DNA of 64,000 nt from Amycolatopsis vastitatis. Lineage in GTDB: Bacteria; Actinomycetota; Actinomycetes; Mycobacteriales; Pseudonocardiaceae. The notes beneath the pieces were generated by a model. It was not told the DNA's origin and searched no databases. It saw nothing but the letters and a program-made list of their open reading frames with translations. Where the stretch lies: the NCBI RefSeq assembly GCF_002234595.1, contig NZ_NMUL01000012.1, positions 372,001 through 436,000 of the forward strand. The letters are read 5' to 3'. Shown one piece after another: positions 26,442-34,025 of the stretch (positions are counted from its first letter, which is position 1; each line of letters begins with the position of its first letter). Both the position numbers and the translations under genes were made by a program.

Positions 26442-26827
26442 CAGGCCGCTACCTCCCCAGGCGTGGACCAGCCGCGCAGCAGATAGACGGGCATGTCCTG
26501 CTTCGCCCCGGCCGGGAGGTCCGGGAACGTGCTCGGCTCGAACCGGACCACGCCGAAGACGAGGACCGGGATGCCGCAGGGTGTCCGACCGGTGATCGAG
26601 ATGTGCACCCACTTCCCGTCGACCAGCCGCCACAGCCGCGCCGAGATGTCCTCGAGCGTCTGGCTCCACACCAGCAACGCCCGAGCGACCGCCGCCAGGC
26701 CGTCAACGTCCAGTTGGACCGTGATCGGGCTGGACCAGGCGTTGACGTCAACCGACGCAGCCGGCGGCAGCTGATACGAGTCGAGGTGGTCGCGGATGGC
26801 GTCGAGGAAGATCATCAGCCGGTTCAC
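26441..26827 (-). CDS. Hypothetical AICE protein
   Basis: 128 residues, not recognised. The N-terminus MNRLMIFLDAIRDHLDSYQL is amphipathic, followed by a predicted mixed alpha/beta region with VQLDVDGLAAVARALLVWSQTL and HISITGRTPCGIPVLVFGVV. No signal peptide or membrane helix. It overlaps the translocase gene by 4 nt upstream and the rep fragment by 1-3 nt downstream, so it belongs to the same transcript. Confidence 0.6.
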   Translation of the reverse strand: MNRLMIFLDAIRDHLDSYQLPPAASVDVNAWSSPITVQLDVDGLAAVARALLVWSQTLEDISARLWRLVDGKWVHISITGRTPCGIPVLVFGVVRFEPSTFPDLPAGAKQDMPVYLLRGWSTPGEVAA

Positions 26828-28377
26828 GCGGCCACCCCCTCACCGCCGTGTCGCAGATCCGCGACACCCCCGTTGGTCACGTACTCCTCCAGGGCCTTGA
26901 CCGTGGCGTCGGAGATCCACCCCGCGCGGATGCGCAGGGGTTCGCGGATGCCTTCGCCCCAGACGTAGCCCACGCCGGCCTCCGAGTCGCCGATCCGGTT
27001 CGCCCACGCCCCGCGCTCGTATGCGCCGTCGCCGAGGACCATGCCCACGTGCGTCTTCGAGGTCACGCGCAGGCACACGCGCCGGGTGAACAGCTCCCGG
27101 ACCGGGACGGTGTCCTTGGTGGGCTCCTGGACGTAGCCACGGACCGAGATCCCCAACGCCCGACCCTGCGTCGTCAGCAGCGCGACACGCTCCACAATGG
27201 CCTCACGGGTCTTGCGGTCGGTGTACTGGGTCAGCGCACCGATCTCGTCGAACTCCAACAGCTCCAACGGATACTCCGTCGACACCGGGACAGTCCTCAG
27301 CCGACCGGCGAAGGTCCGTTTGCGGGATTCCATCTCCTCAACCAGGCCGTCAAGCAGCTCGACCGCGTCCTTGCCACCGACCGCGTAACGGGAGAAGATC
27401 CCGCGCCCGTAGGCCAGTTCCATGCCCTTCGGGTCAATGCCGGACATGCGCACCACCCCGGCCCGGATCGCCGACGCAGCCGCCACCAGCGGGCACCACA
27501 TCACCGAGTTCTTGCCCGCACCCGAAGCCCCGGCGGTCAGGCAGTGCGCGCCCGAGCCCAGCAACGGCACCCGCCAGTCACGCCCGTACTCAGTCCGCCC
27601 CGCCCAGACATTCCGCAGGTCCACGCCGGTCGAGTCGACGCCGTCGGGGCCCTGGGGGCCGGCCACACCGCCGCTGAGCAGGTCACGGCGCTGGAAGTCG
27701 ATCGACACGACATTAGGAGCCAGCTCACGGACCTGGCAGCGAGCAACCTTCCGCGCGACGGCCAGCGCCCGAGCGGCCTCGTCGAAGTCCTCCGGCTTCT
27801 GCCCGGCCACCAGCTCCACCCGCACCTCATCCCACGAGGCACCCGACCGCACGTCGAGCACCTTGGGCAACCGGGTGCCGGAGCGAGTCGAGGTCGAGCG
27901 GGAGAGGGCGCGTCGTCGGCCCACGAGATTGACGTTCACCACGACCGGCAGCGCCTCGTCCCGCACCGACAGGCCGCAGGCATGCAGCCACTCCGGAAGT
28001 TTCCGGCCGTAGACCGCCCATCGGGCCCACCAGGAGCGCAGGAACCGCCAGCACCACTGATCGAACGAGACGGCGTCGATCGCCCACCACGCCGTCAGGA
28101 TTACCGCGACGTTGCCGAGGGTGATCGCCAACGATGGCCAGCCGCCCAGCTCACACCAGGCGTAGACCGCGACGACGGCGAGGCTGGTCCGCCACCGCGT
28201 CACGACCTGCGCGAGCATCCACACCACGGCCTTGCACAGCCACCACAGCGCCACGAACACCACGGCCGCCGCAGCCAGGGCTTCCAGGATCGATGCCAGG
28301 GCACGTCCGGCCTTGTGTAGCACCCACACACCGAGCCCCAGCCCAGCCAAAGCCACTATTGCGAAGCCGGGAGACAT
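26824..28377 (-). CDS. FtsK/SpoIIIE-type conjugal DNA translocase (TraSA-like)
   Basis: 517 residues. Two or three N-terminal hydrophobic segments (FAIVALAGLGLGVWVL, LAAAAVVFVALWWL, LAITLGNVAVILTAWWAI) are followed by an FtsK/SpoIIIE ATPase with Walker A GASGAGKNS and Walker B LLEFDEIGAL. In mycelial actinomycetes one such protein moves double-stranded DNA between hyphae. The Walker A has Asn after the Lys where Ser/Thr is usual, while a Ser follows, so ATP binding may be altered. ATG at 28377 shares one base with the stop of the zinc-ribbon gene. Confidence 0.85.
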   Translation of the reverse strand: MSPGFAIVALAGLGLGVWVLHKAGRALASILEALAAAAVVFVALWWLCKAVVWMLAQVVTRWRTSLAVVAVYAWCELGGWPSLAITLGNVAVILTAWWAIDAVSFDQWCWRFLRSWWARWAVYGRKLPEWLHACGLSVRDEALPVVVNVNLVGRRRALSRSTSTRSGTRLPKVLDVRSGASWDEVRVELVAGQKPEDFDEAARALAVARKVARCQVRELAPNVVSIDFQRRDLLSGGVAGPQGPDGVDSTGVDLRNVWAGRTEYGRDWRVPLLGSGAHCLTAGASGAGKNSVMWCPLVAAASAIRAGVVRMSGIDPKGMELAYGRGIFSRYAVGGKDAVELLDGLVEEMESRKRTFAGRLRTVPVSTEYPLELLEFDEIGALTQYTDRKTREAIVERVALLTTQGRALGISVRGYVQEPTKDTVPVRELFTRRVCLRVTSKTHVGMVLGDGAYERGAWANRIGDSEAGVGYVWGEGIREPLRIRAGWISDATVKALEEYVTNGGVADLRHGGEGVAA

Positions 28378-28541
28378 CACCGACCACCCCGCCTCACGTC
28401 GAGGTTCAGCGGCAGCATTCCCAGACAGGGAGCGCACTTGGTCTCGCCGGGCAAGAGTTTGGCGAATCGTTTGCAGGAGGCGCAGCGCGTTCGGGTGACC
28501 CCCGTTGACGCTCGCCGGTTGTCGTCGTTTAGCGTTGTCAT
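28377..28541 (-). CDS. Small zinc-ribbon peptide
   Basis: 54 residues. Two CxxC knuckles, TRCASCKRF (Cys20, Cys23) and TKCAPCLGM (Cys36, Cys39), spaced 12 residues apart make a one-zinc ribbon. GGAAG lies 6 nt before the ATG, and the stop overlaps the translocase ATG (TGATG), so the two are translationally coupled. Small CxxC proteins often precede tra genes in AICEs; the role is unknown. Confidence 0.6.
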   Translation of the reverse strand: MTTLNDDNRRASTGVTRTRCASCKRFAKLLPGETKCAPCLGMLPLNLDVRRGGR

Positions 28542-28712
28542 TGTTCACTTCCGCTGGTTGTGGACAGCGCAGGAGCGGCAAGGTTGGTAGCCAGGCACCG
28601 CTTCTGCGCCTTAACGGATCACACGTCCCCACATCAGGACGTGCCTCATCGCCGCACGTCATAGCGTGCGTTTTTCGCTACTACTGTTGACTTTTCGCTC
28701 GTCTACATGTGA

Positions 28713-28958
28713 CTAGTCAGCAGACTTAGCCTCCGCCTGAAGCTCCGCCGAGATCTCACCCGCCTGCCGTTCTTCGTATCCGGCCCAGTACAACGCCTCG
28801 TGGTGATGCCCCCGGTCAACGTCGGCGACGGCCTTGTACAACCGGGCGTTGCCGAGCCGGAACGCCAGCCACACCGACGGGTTCGCGTCCTTCGGCGGTC
28901 GGCGGTCCATCACCACCTCGTGGGCGTCCCGCAGCGTCTTCGGCTCACCCTTGCGCAT
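28713..28958 (-). CDS. Small AICE protein, AMED_5909-like
   Basis: 81 residues; KTLRDAHEVVMDRRPP and DVDRGHHHEALYWAGYEERQ recall a small family (AMED_5909) found in Amycolatopsis elements; this match is from memory. ATG at 28958 is preferred to GTG at 28964 because GGAGG lies 7 nt before the ATG but only 1 nt before the GTG. Its 5' end overlaps the previous gene by 14 nt. Function unknown. The 170 nt after it hold no convincing gene. Confidence 0.6.
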   Translation of the reverse strand: MRKGEPKTLRDAHEVVMDRRPPKDANPSVWLAFRLGNARLYKAVADVDRGHHHEALYWAGYEERQAGEISAELQAEAKSAD

Positions 28959-29211
28959 CCTCACGCCTCCCCGCGCGGGCTTCCAGCAGCGCCGCCAGGT
29001 CCTCGGCGTGGTCGCGGAGCCGGCGCAGGAACACCGCGCACCCCATCCACGCGGCCTGATCCTCCGGCGGCACCAGCGTCACCACGCACACCCCACCAGC
29101 CAGCACCAGGACCGGCGGATGCGACGCGCCCGTCCCGGTCTCCTCCACCGTCACCTCGGTACCCGCGCCCACCGTCCACCGCAGGCCCAGCCCGTCCCAC
29201 GTTGCCGTCAT
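28945..29211 (-). CDS. Hypothetical small AICE protein
   Basis: 88 residues starting MTATWDGLGLRWTVGAGTEV, with a beta-rich first half and a helical end (CAVFLRRLRDHAEDLAALLE). GAAGAG precedes the ATG. Not recognised. The previous gene reads through it in another frame instead of ending at its start; see 28961-29461. Confidence 0.55.
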   Translation of the reverse strand: MTATWDGLGLRWTVGAGTEVTVEETGTGASHPPVLVLAGGVCVVTLVPPEDQAAWMGCAVFLRRLRDHAEDLAALLEARAGRREDAQG

Positions 29212-29461
29212 GCTCTTCCCACTCCCGGGCCAGGTCAGCGAACCCCTCGGCCGCCGACTCCAACGCCGCCACACACCACCACGGCAACCCGCGCGCCCGC
29301 GCCAGCTCGTGCCACGCCCGCGACACCCGCCGAGCAGCGTTCGCCGTGTTCGTCGCACTCACCGGCGACAGCACCGCACGGCCGTGCTCCCACGCGGCCA
29401 TGTAGTCCCGATACGCCTGCTCCCACGCCTCGACCTGCTCGCGGAAGCCCATCCCTGTCAC
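28961..29461 (-). CDS. Hypothetical AICE protein, probably frameshifted after residue ~84
   Basis: The frame gives 166 residues. Only the first ~84 look like a protein (FREQVEAWEQAYRDYMAAWE, WHELARARGLPWWCVAALES, EGFADLAREWEEH). The rest is Gly/Arg/Asp-rich and lies on the next gene in another frame. Shifting the frame by one base at the junction would place a TGA inside ATGA at the next start, the usual overlap in this operon, so a one-base indel is likely. GTG at 29461 overlaps the previous stop (GTGA). Confidence 0.45.
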   Translation of the reverse strand: MTGMGFREQVEAWEQAYRDYMAAWEHGRAVLSPVSATNTANAARRVSRAWHELARARGLPWWCVAALESAAEGFADLAREWEEHDGNVGRAGPAVDGGRGYRGDGGGDRDGRVASAGPGAGWWGVRGDAGAAGGSGRVDGVRGVPAPAPRPRRGPGGAAGSPRGEA

Positions 29462-29910
29462 GCCGCCTTCGCCGTCTCACTGGTCCCGCCGGACCGGGAC
29501 GGCTTCGCGTTGCCGGTGGCCTGCTTGAAGCCGGTCGCGCGGAACACGTAGGACTGGTACTTGAACTCACCCTGCCCAGCCACGCGTGGCTCTGCCGTCA
29601 GCCCGTCCAGCTCGATCGGCCGCATCCCCGGCAACGCCTCCGACGTCGTCGGCACCGGCTGCACGTCGGCGAGAAGCGTGATCTCGAACGACGCCCGCTT
29701 CGCGCGGGTCTCGGCCGGGTCGGTGACCATGACCTTCCACTGCCGCTTACCGGTCACCTCGTCGACCCGCTGCCGCACCGGGCGATTCGCGGCCCGGTCC
29801 TCACGCGACTGGTACTCGTTGTCCGGCGACACCTCGCCCACCATCACCAAACCCTGCGGAAACGCGTCGTCGAAGTCGATGCCGAACCGGTGTCCCTTGT
29901 CGATAGCCAT
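29458..29910 (-). CDS. Pra-like replication, integration and excision activator
   Basis: 150 residues. RFGIDFDDAFPQGLVMVGEV, WKVMVTDPAE, PVPTTSEALPGMRPIELDGL and a closing YVFRATGFK match the pattern of proteins annotated in AICEs as activators of replication, integration and excision (Pra of pSAM2). The assignment is from family memory. It is second in the leftward transcript. Confidence 0.6.
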   Translation of the reverse strand: MAIDKGHRFGIDFDDAFPQGLVMVGEVSPDNEYQSREDRAANRPVRQRVDEVTGKRQWKVMVTDPAETRAKRASFEITLLADVQPVPTTSEALPGMRPIELDGLTAEPRVAGQGEFKYQSYVFRATGFKQATGNAKPSRSGGTSETAKAA

Positions 29911-29932
29911 GCTGAATCCCTTGCGTCGTTTG

Positions 29933-30157
29933 TTAGTCGGTTTCTTCGGGCGGTTCTCCGCCTCGTGCCGCTGCGGCGTCCAGTGCCGCGCTCACCTCGT
30001 CCAGTTCCCTCCGCAGTACGGCGATGGCGTCGGAGTCCACGAGCAGGACCACCGGGAACGCCTTGCCGAACCGGACTTCCGCGCGGTTTGCGTACGTCAG
30101 CGCCGTGACACGAATCGGCAGATCAGCCGTGACGTGGATCTGAACCGTGTCGCGCAT
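29933..30157 (-). CDS. Hypothetical small AICE protein
   Basis: 74 residues, not recognised. A beta-rich start (TVQIHVTADLPIRVTALTYA) and a helical, acidic end (LRRELDEVSAALDAAAARGG). It is the first gene leftward of the regulatory gap 30158-30388, so it probably begins the transfer transcript. No strong Shine-Dalgarno is visible. Confidence 0.5.
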   Translation of the reverse strand: MRDTVQIHVTADLPIRVTALTYANRAEVRFGKAFPVVLLVDSDAIAVLRRELDEVSAALDAAAARGGEPPEETD

Positions 30158-30310
30158 GCCACGCCGCGCCTACGCCGCACGTCGGCGAGGTACCGCCCGC
30201 TTGTCCGAGCCAGCTAGCCGGACAGTCGTTTCAGTGGTCACGCGTTCCTCCTCGGTGTCCTGGCACCGGGCCTGCCCCGGCAACCTGACACCCAGACTCC
30301 GCCAAAACGC

Positions 30311-30382
30311 GGGACGTGATCACCACGTGGCGGGACATCTCGGGACGTCCCTGGTACCGTCGAAGACGTCCCTACACGTCCC
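30311..30382. promoter_or_regulatory. Cluster of GGGACGT half-sites between divergent AICE genes
   Basis: Five copies in 72 nt: GGGACGT at 30311, GGGACAT at 30332, the palindrome GGGACGTCCC at 30342-30351, and ACGTCCC at 30366 and 30376. They lie before the HTH regulator gene and upstream of the leftward transfer operon. I read them as operators for the adjacent regulator. Confidence 0.55.
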
Positions 30383-30388
30383 AAGGGG

Positions 30389-31138
30389 TTGCCGACGCCG
30401 AACGAACGCCTGCGTGACGCGCTCCTGCGCAACGGCCTGACGCTGGAGCAGGTCGCCAAGGCCGTCGGGGTCGATCAGAAGACCGTCGAGCGCTGGATCA
30501 CCAAGAACCGGACGCCCTACCCCAAGCACCGGCACAAGATCGCCGCCATGGCGCGTGAGTCGGAGACCTACCTGTGGCCGGACTCCGTGGCTCCCGAGCG
30601 CAAGGCCGAGACGGCCGCCGCCGAGCTGGTGCAGGTCTTCCCACACCGCAACGCCGTCCCCGTCGAGCTGTAGGACCGGCTGATCAAGGAAGCACCGGAG
30701 ACCGTCGAGATCCTGGTACACGCAGCCTTGTTCCTGGTCGAACGCCCGCGGTTCATCAAGGACCTGACAGCCAAGGCAGCGGCCGGCGCGAAGATCCGAC
30801 TCGTGTTCGGAGACCCCGAGGGCGACAGCGTCGCCCTACGCGGCGAGGAAGAGCAGCTCGGCGACGGGACGCTCGCGGCCCGCATCCGCAACGCCCTGGC
30901 GTTCTACCGGCCACTCATCGGCGTCGACGGCGTGGAGATGCGGTTCCACAACACGACGCTCTACAACTCGATCTTCCGGTTCGACGACGAGATGATCATC
31001 AACACGCACGTATACGGGTTCCAAGGAGCCCACGCCCCATCCCTCCACCTGCGGAGACTGTCCGCCGGGGACCTCTTCGAGACCTACTCGGAAAGCTTCG
31101 AGTCAGTCTGGAACCTCGCCAAGCCGGCCATCTTCTAG
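30389..31138 (+). pseudogene. HTH (XRE)-DUF5919-type regulator with internal amber stop
   Basis: One frame runs from TTG at 30389 to 31138 except for TAG at 30671-30673. Before it: an HTH (LRNGLTLEQVAKAVGVDQKT, VERWITKNRTPYPKHR). After it, in the same frame: APETVEILVHAALFLVE, KIRLVFGDPEGDSVALRGEE, NTTLYNSIFRFDDEMIINTH and FETYSESFESVWNLAKP, the usual DUF5919 domain. The family often has Trp at the mutated position (TGG to TAG is one change). The 94-residue HTH half may still bind DNA. These regulators typically precede a NUDIX gene in AICEs. Confidence 0.7.
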
Positions 31139-31146
31139 GAGGCAGC

Positions 31147-31617
31147 ATGACCCGAGTCGACTACTACAACGACCCGAATGCACCCGAGGCCAACAGCATC
31201 GCGGTAGCCGTGTCCGCGTTCATCCAAGACGACGAGGGCCGGATCCTGATGATCAGGCGCACCGACAACGACCTGTACTCAATCCCGGGCGGCCAGCTCG
31301 AACTCGGCGAGACGTTGTCACAAGCGGCAGTGCGTGAGGTTCGCGAAGAGACCGGCATCGAGTGTGCCATCACCGACGTCATTGGACTGTACTCCGACCC
31401 CAACCACGTCATCGCATATGACGACGGCGAAGTCCGCCAAGAGTTCTCAATATGCTTCCGCGCCGTCGCTTCTGGCGGCGGCTTGCGTACAAGCAGCGAG
31501 AGTAAAGAGGTTTTCTGGATCGAGCCTTCACAGCTGAGCGATCTAAAAATACACCAATCGATTCGCTTGCGACTGCAGCACGCGATTGCAATGTTGCCCA
31601 CTCCATTCTTCACGTAG
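31147..31617 (+). CDS. NUDIX hydrolase (Pif-like)
   Basis: 156 residues. A complete NUDIX box, GGQLELGETLSQAAVREVRE followed by ETGIE, lies at about residues 50-74 and binds divalent metal for hydrolysis of a nucleoside diphosphate derivative. GGAGG is 4 nt before the ATG. In pSAM2 the NUDIX protein Pif gives immunity against redundant transfer; the position after the regulator supports the same role here. The last third is more AT-rich than the start, marking a composition change toward the cargo gene. Confidence 0.8.
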   Translation: MTRVDYYNDPNAPEANSIAVAVSAFIQDDEGRILMIRRTDNDLYSIPGGQLELGETLSQAAVREVREETGIECAITDVIGLYSDPNHVIAYDDGEVRQEFSICFRAVASGGGLRTSSESKEVFWIEPSQLSDLKIHQSIRLRLQHAIAMLPTPFFT

Positions 31618-31729
31618 ATTCACAAGTCCGCCAGCCAAACAAAGAAGAACCCCAACATCTCGTCGCGAAGTCCCACGCCAGCCACCGAAAAAATTCCGCT
31701 TGGTCATCTCATCCACATCCCACTTCCTG

Positions 31730-33208
31730 CTATTCGTCGAATTCAGGATCCAAAACAGTCGCATCGATACCCTGATTCTCGTCCGTAATATTACTTGCCG
31801 ACGCCCTCGGCCTCGCATCGACGATCGAGCTGTGAATATTGAACCCAGTGCTTCTTGCAAGAACAGAAGTAGCGCCAGCCAACTTTGCGCAGCGATCCCT
31901 CTGCGTCTTCGTATTGCCAAATCTTACCGCAAGGAACCAGCCATTCTGGCACTCCCCACTGTTCATGTAAGAAGTCAGTTGATGTTCGAGTCCCTCCCAG
32001 AATTTTCCATTAGAAACCTTTTTTATTTCCAGCACAAGTCTGACGTTCACATCTTTCGTGAGAATGAAGTCGGCAGGACCCTTTCCCAGCTCAACTTCTC
32101 GATCAATTACAATACCGTAGGCTTTACAGTATGACTGCACCACGCCTTTAAATAGCAGCTGAATTGCTAATTCACGCTTAGGGAAACCTGAGTCGTCGTT
32201 GTAAAGAAGTCGCCATAGACCCTGCTCTTCGACCACGTGAGTGAATTCCAATACCACTTTTTCAACGAAGGCAATTAGGTCCTCTTTGCTCTCGACAGAA
32301 GCCAGAGGGAGAGGGTACCGATCTGCAATATCACTTGTTCTGGCCTGCCAACTGTGCAGTCCGACCGGATCGCGGTCTATCGGATATGGATCTGCGGGTT
32401 TGCTTTCACTCTGAGACGACCATTGCCTCACGCGCTCAGTATTGGAGCGCGCCAAGCGAAGAATATCCTCCTTGTTTAGCTTTCCAGAAATATGGAGGTT
32501 GAGGTCATCTCGCAAGTCAGGCTCAACATACTCCCACCAATCGACGGCATTCAATGCAGGCAGTTCGCGAAGAAATCTACGCGGCACCAGTATAACGGCA
32601 CGACCTGACACCGGATTTAAAGGCAACCGAAAGGTCCCTGTTAGCCATCGCTTACGCATGTCATCGAAGATCGAATGCTCGACCTTTAAGTCACTGCAGG
32701 GTATTCCCAAGTCTTCGCAAGTCTGTTGAGTATACTCGATGAGCCGAGGCTTTAGAATATTGCAGGTAATGTCTGATATCCTGTCCCGGCCAATCCTTCC
32801 GACGAGCAGCCCCAACTCCTCGAAGTGAACCAAATCCGCCAGACCCAATTCTATCGCATCGCTCATGGCCGTAACCATCAGGCGCGCGAAGCCTTTTCCC
32901 GTCCCTGCTCCATTTTGCCCTTCAGTAACGAAACCGAGACCGAACTCCCGAGGCTCGGGAAATTCCATCAGACGAAGCGTCTTGCCGTACTGAAGACTCG
33001 ATTTATTCTTATGATGTCCCGATAGCATCTCGAAGGCCACCTGAAAGTAGGCGATAATCTCTCCATGAGCCGACCCCCATGGGCTTTCTTCCGGTTCTTT
33101 GAATATCTGAAATGGATCGACAAACAGCTGAGTATCGGCCTCCAGGATTGGATCGAACCAGTCGTACTGTTCCGGATTTTGGATTCCGAACCTCTCGGAG
33201 AAATACAA
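31730..33208 (-). CDS. PD-(D/E)XK nuclease-like cargo protein, possible defence gene
   Basis: 492 residues. Near residues 385-415 the motif GPADFILTKDVNVRLVLEIKK gives the Asp...Glu-x-Lys of a PD-(D/E)XK nuclease. The N-terminal ~300 residues (QYDWFDPILEADTQLFVDPF, GLGFVTEGQNGAGTGKGFA) are not recognised. The start is TTG at 33208 with GGAGGGG 6 nt upstream. Base composition is clearly AT-richer than every other gene here and codon use differs (many A/T third positions), so it was acquired recently from a lower-GC source. No methylase or partner adjoins it. It could be a solo restriction-like or abortive defence enzyme; not certain. Confidence 0.6.
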   Translation of the reverse strand: MYFSERFGIQNPEQYDWFDPILEADTQLFVDPFQIFKEPEESPWGSAHGEIIAYFQVAFEMLSGHHKNKSSLQYGKTLRLMEFPEPREFGLGFVTEGQNGAGTGKGFARLMVTAMSDAIELGLADLVHFEELGLLVGRIGRDRISDITCNILKPRLIEYTQQTCEDLGIPCSDLKVEHSIFDDMRKRWLTGTFRLPLNPVSGRAVILVPRRFLRELPALNAVDWWEYVEPDLRDDLNLHISGKLNKEDILRLARSNTERVRQWSSQSESKPADPYPIDRDPVGLHSWQARTSDIADRYPLPLASVESKEDLIAFVEKVVLEFTHVVEEQGLWRLLYNDDSGFPKRELAIQLLFKGVVQSYCKAYGIVIDREVELGKGPADFILTKDVNVRLVLEIKKVSNGKFWEGLEHQLTSYMNSGECQNGWFLAVRFGNTKTQRDRCAKLAGATSVLARSTGFNIHSSIVDARPRASASNITDENQGIDATVLDPEFDE

Positions 33209-33893
33209 CAGACCCCTCCTTCAAGCACGAACGCTGCTACTAAAGATTTTCTCAATTCGCACACAGCGCGACCTGTCGGACATGGTGGTCAGCAACCCAA
33301 TCGAGCCAGTCACGGAATCGCTCCTTAGGCCATCAAGTACGCTGCTAATCGATCGAATACTGCCGAACTTGGCTCTATGGAATCAAGGGCACGCCGCCGG
33401 TGGCGGCGCGCCTGTCGCCTACGTAGCCCCTCGCCTGGGCGGCCGCATCCGCTTCCGACACGGCGGGCTGCCGCTCCGCTCCGCCCGCCGGCCGGGCGGT
33501 GCGGCCGCCAGCGGGTCACCTGGCGCAGCGCCGCACGGCGGCGGCACACGGTCCCCAGAGCCAACGTTGGCCTCCTCTTCGAGCGGCTGTGCCATACGGG
33601 TCGTTCGTAACTCGATCTCCGTTACGCACCGTCGTGGGAGACCTCCATCCCGACGCCTGATCGTGACAACGGCCGGTAGCACCGCGTCAAGACGGTGAAG
33701 CGTGTCTTGACCCGGCACCACCGGCCGCGTGCTGGCTTCGTATCGGGATGCAGGGGTAGGTGTGGCTGGTCCGCCAGGCCGTCAGAGGCCAGGGAGCAGC
33801 GACAGACAACGAGAACTAACGAGACGCATCAGCGCAGCTCAGAGGCTGTTTACGGCGAGAGGAGCGAGGCCAGCGAAATCCGGCTGAGAAATT
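33209..33893. other. Non-coding right end of the element
   Basis: No supported gene in 685 nt. The left 180 nt are AT-rich like the nuclease gene. 33390-33560 is very GC-rich with short inverted repeats (for example GCGGGCGGAGCGG against CCGCTCCGCTCC). The transfer site (clt) or an origin could lie here, but nothing specific is recognisable. The composition returns to the host level before attR. Confidence 0.4.
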
Positions 33894-33922
33894 CTGGACA
33901 TCTTCGAGGGGACGCAGCAGAT
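33894..33922 (+). repeat. attR core, 29-bp direct repeat
   Basis: Perfect copy of 24332-24360. It is followed by the original host 3' end of the acyl-CoA dehydrogenase gene. Confidence 0.85.
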
Positions 33923-33980
33923 TCAGCAGCTCATCGTGGCCCGCCGGGTGCTCGGCAAGACTTCCGCCGAACTCAAGTGA
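33894..33980 (+). pseudogene. Displaced 3' end of the acyl-CoA dehydrogenase gene
   Basis: 28 codons plus TGA, coding the catalytic motif and the C-terminus VARRVLGKTSAELK. It has no start and was separated from 23216-24331 by the element. Differences from 24361-24418 are mostly at third positions, consistent with an attP captured from a related species. Confidence 0.8.
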
Positions 33981-33982
33981 GT

Positions 33983-34021
33983 CAGGAGGGGCACCCTCAA
34001 TCCACGGGTGTGCCCCTCCTG
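33983..34021. terminator. Bidirectional terminator hairpin
   Basis: CAGGAGGGGCACCC pairs with GGGTGTGCCCCTCCTG with a 2-nt bulge. It sits between the original end of the dehydrogenase gene and the convergent hydrolase gene. Confidence 0.55.
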
Positions 34022-34025
34022 ATCT

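Larger units (their letters stand above)
24332..33922. mobile_element. AICE-like (pSAM2-type) integrative element in an acyl-CoA dehydrogenase gene
   Basis: About 9.6 kb bounded by the 29-bp repeats. Gene content from left: tyrosine integrase, truncated RepSA, unknown, FtsK/TraSA-type translocase, zinc-ribbon peptide, small AICE proteins, Pra-like protein, HTH regulator (amber mutant), NUDIX protein (Pif-like) and a PD-(D/E)XK nuclease cargo. No Spd genes and no complete excisionase are seen. The insertion keeps the target open by carrying a replacement 3' end. Rep truncation and the regulator nonsense codon suggest it is no longer fully functional. Confidence 0.85.

Noticed and set aside
26848..28320. 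490-codon plus-strand frame opposite the translocase
   Set aside because: Arg/His/Pro-rich shadow translation; the minus strand has Walker motifs.
33282..33698. 138-codon frame at the right end of the element
   Set aside because: Composition is Arg/Gly/Ser-rich without protein-like periodicity, no ribosome binding site, and it runs through a GC-rich inverted-repeat region.
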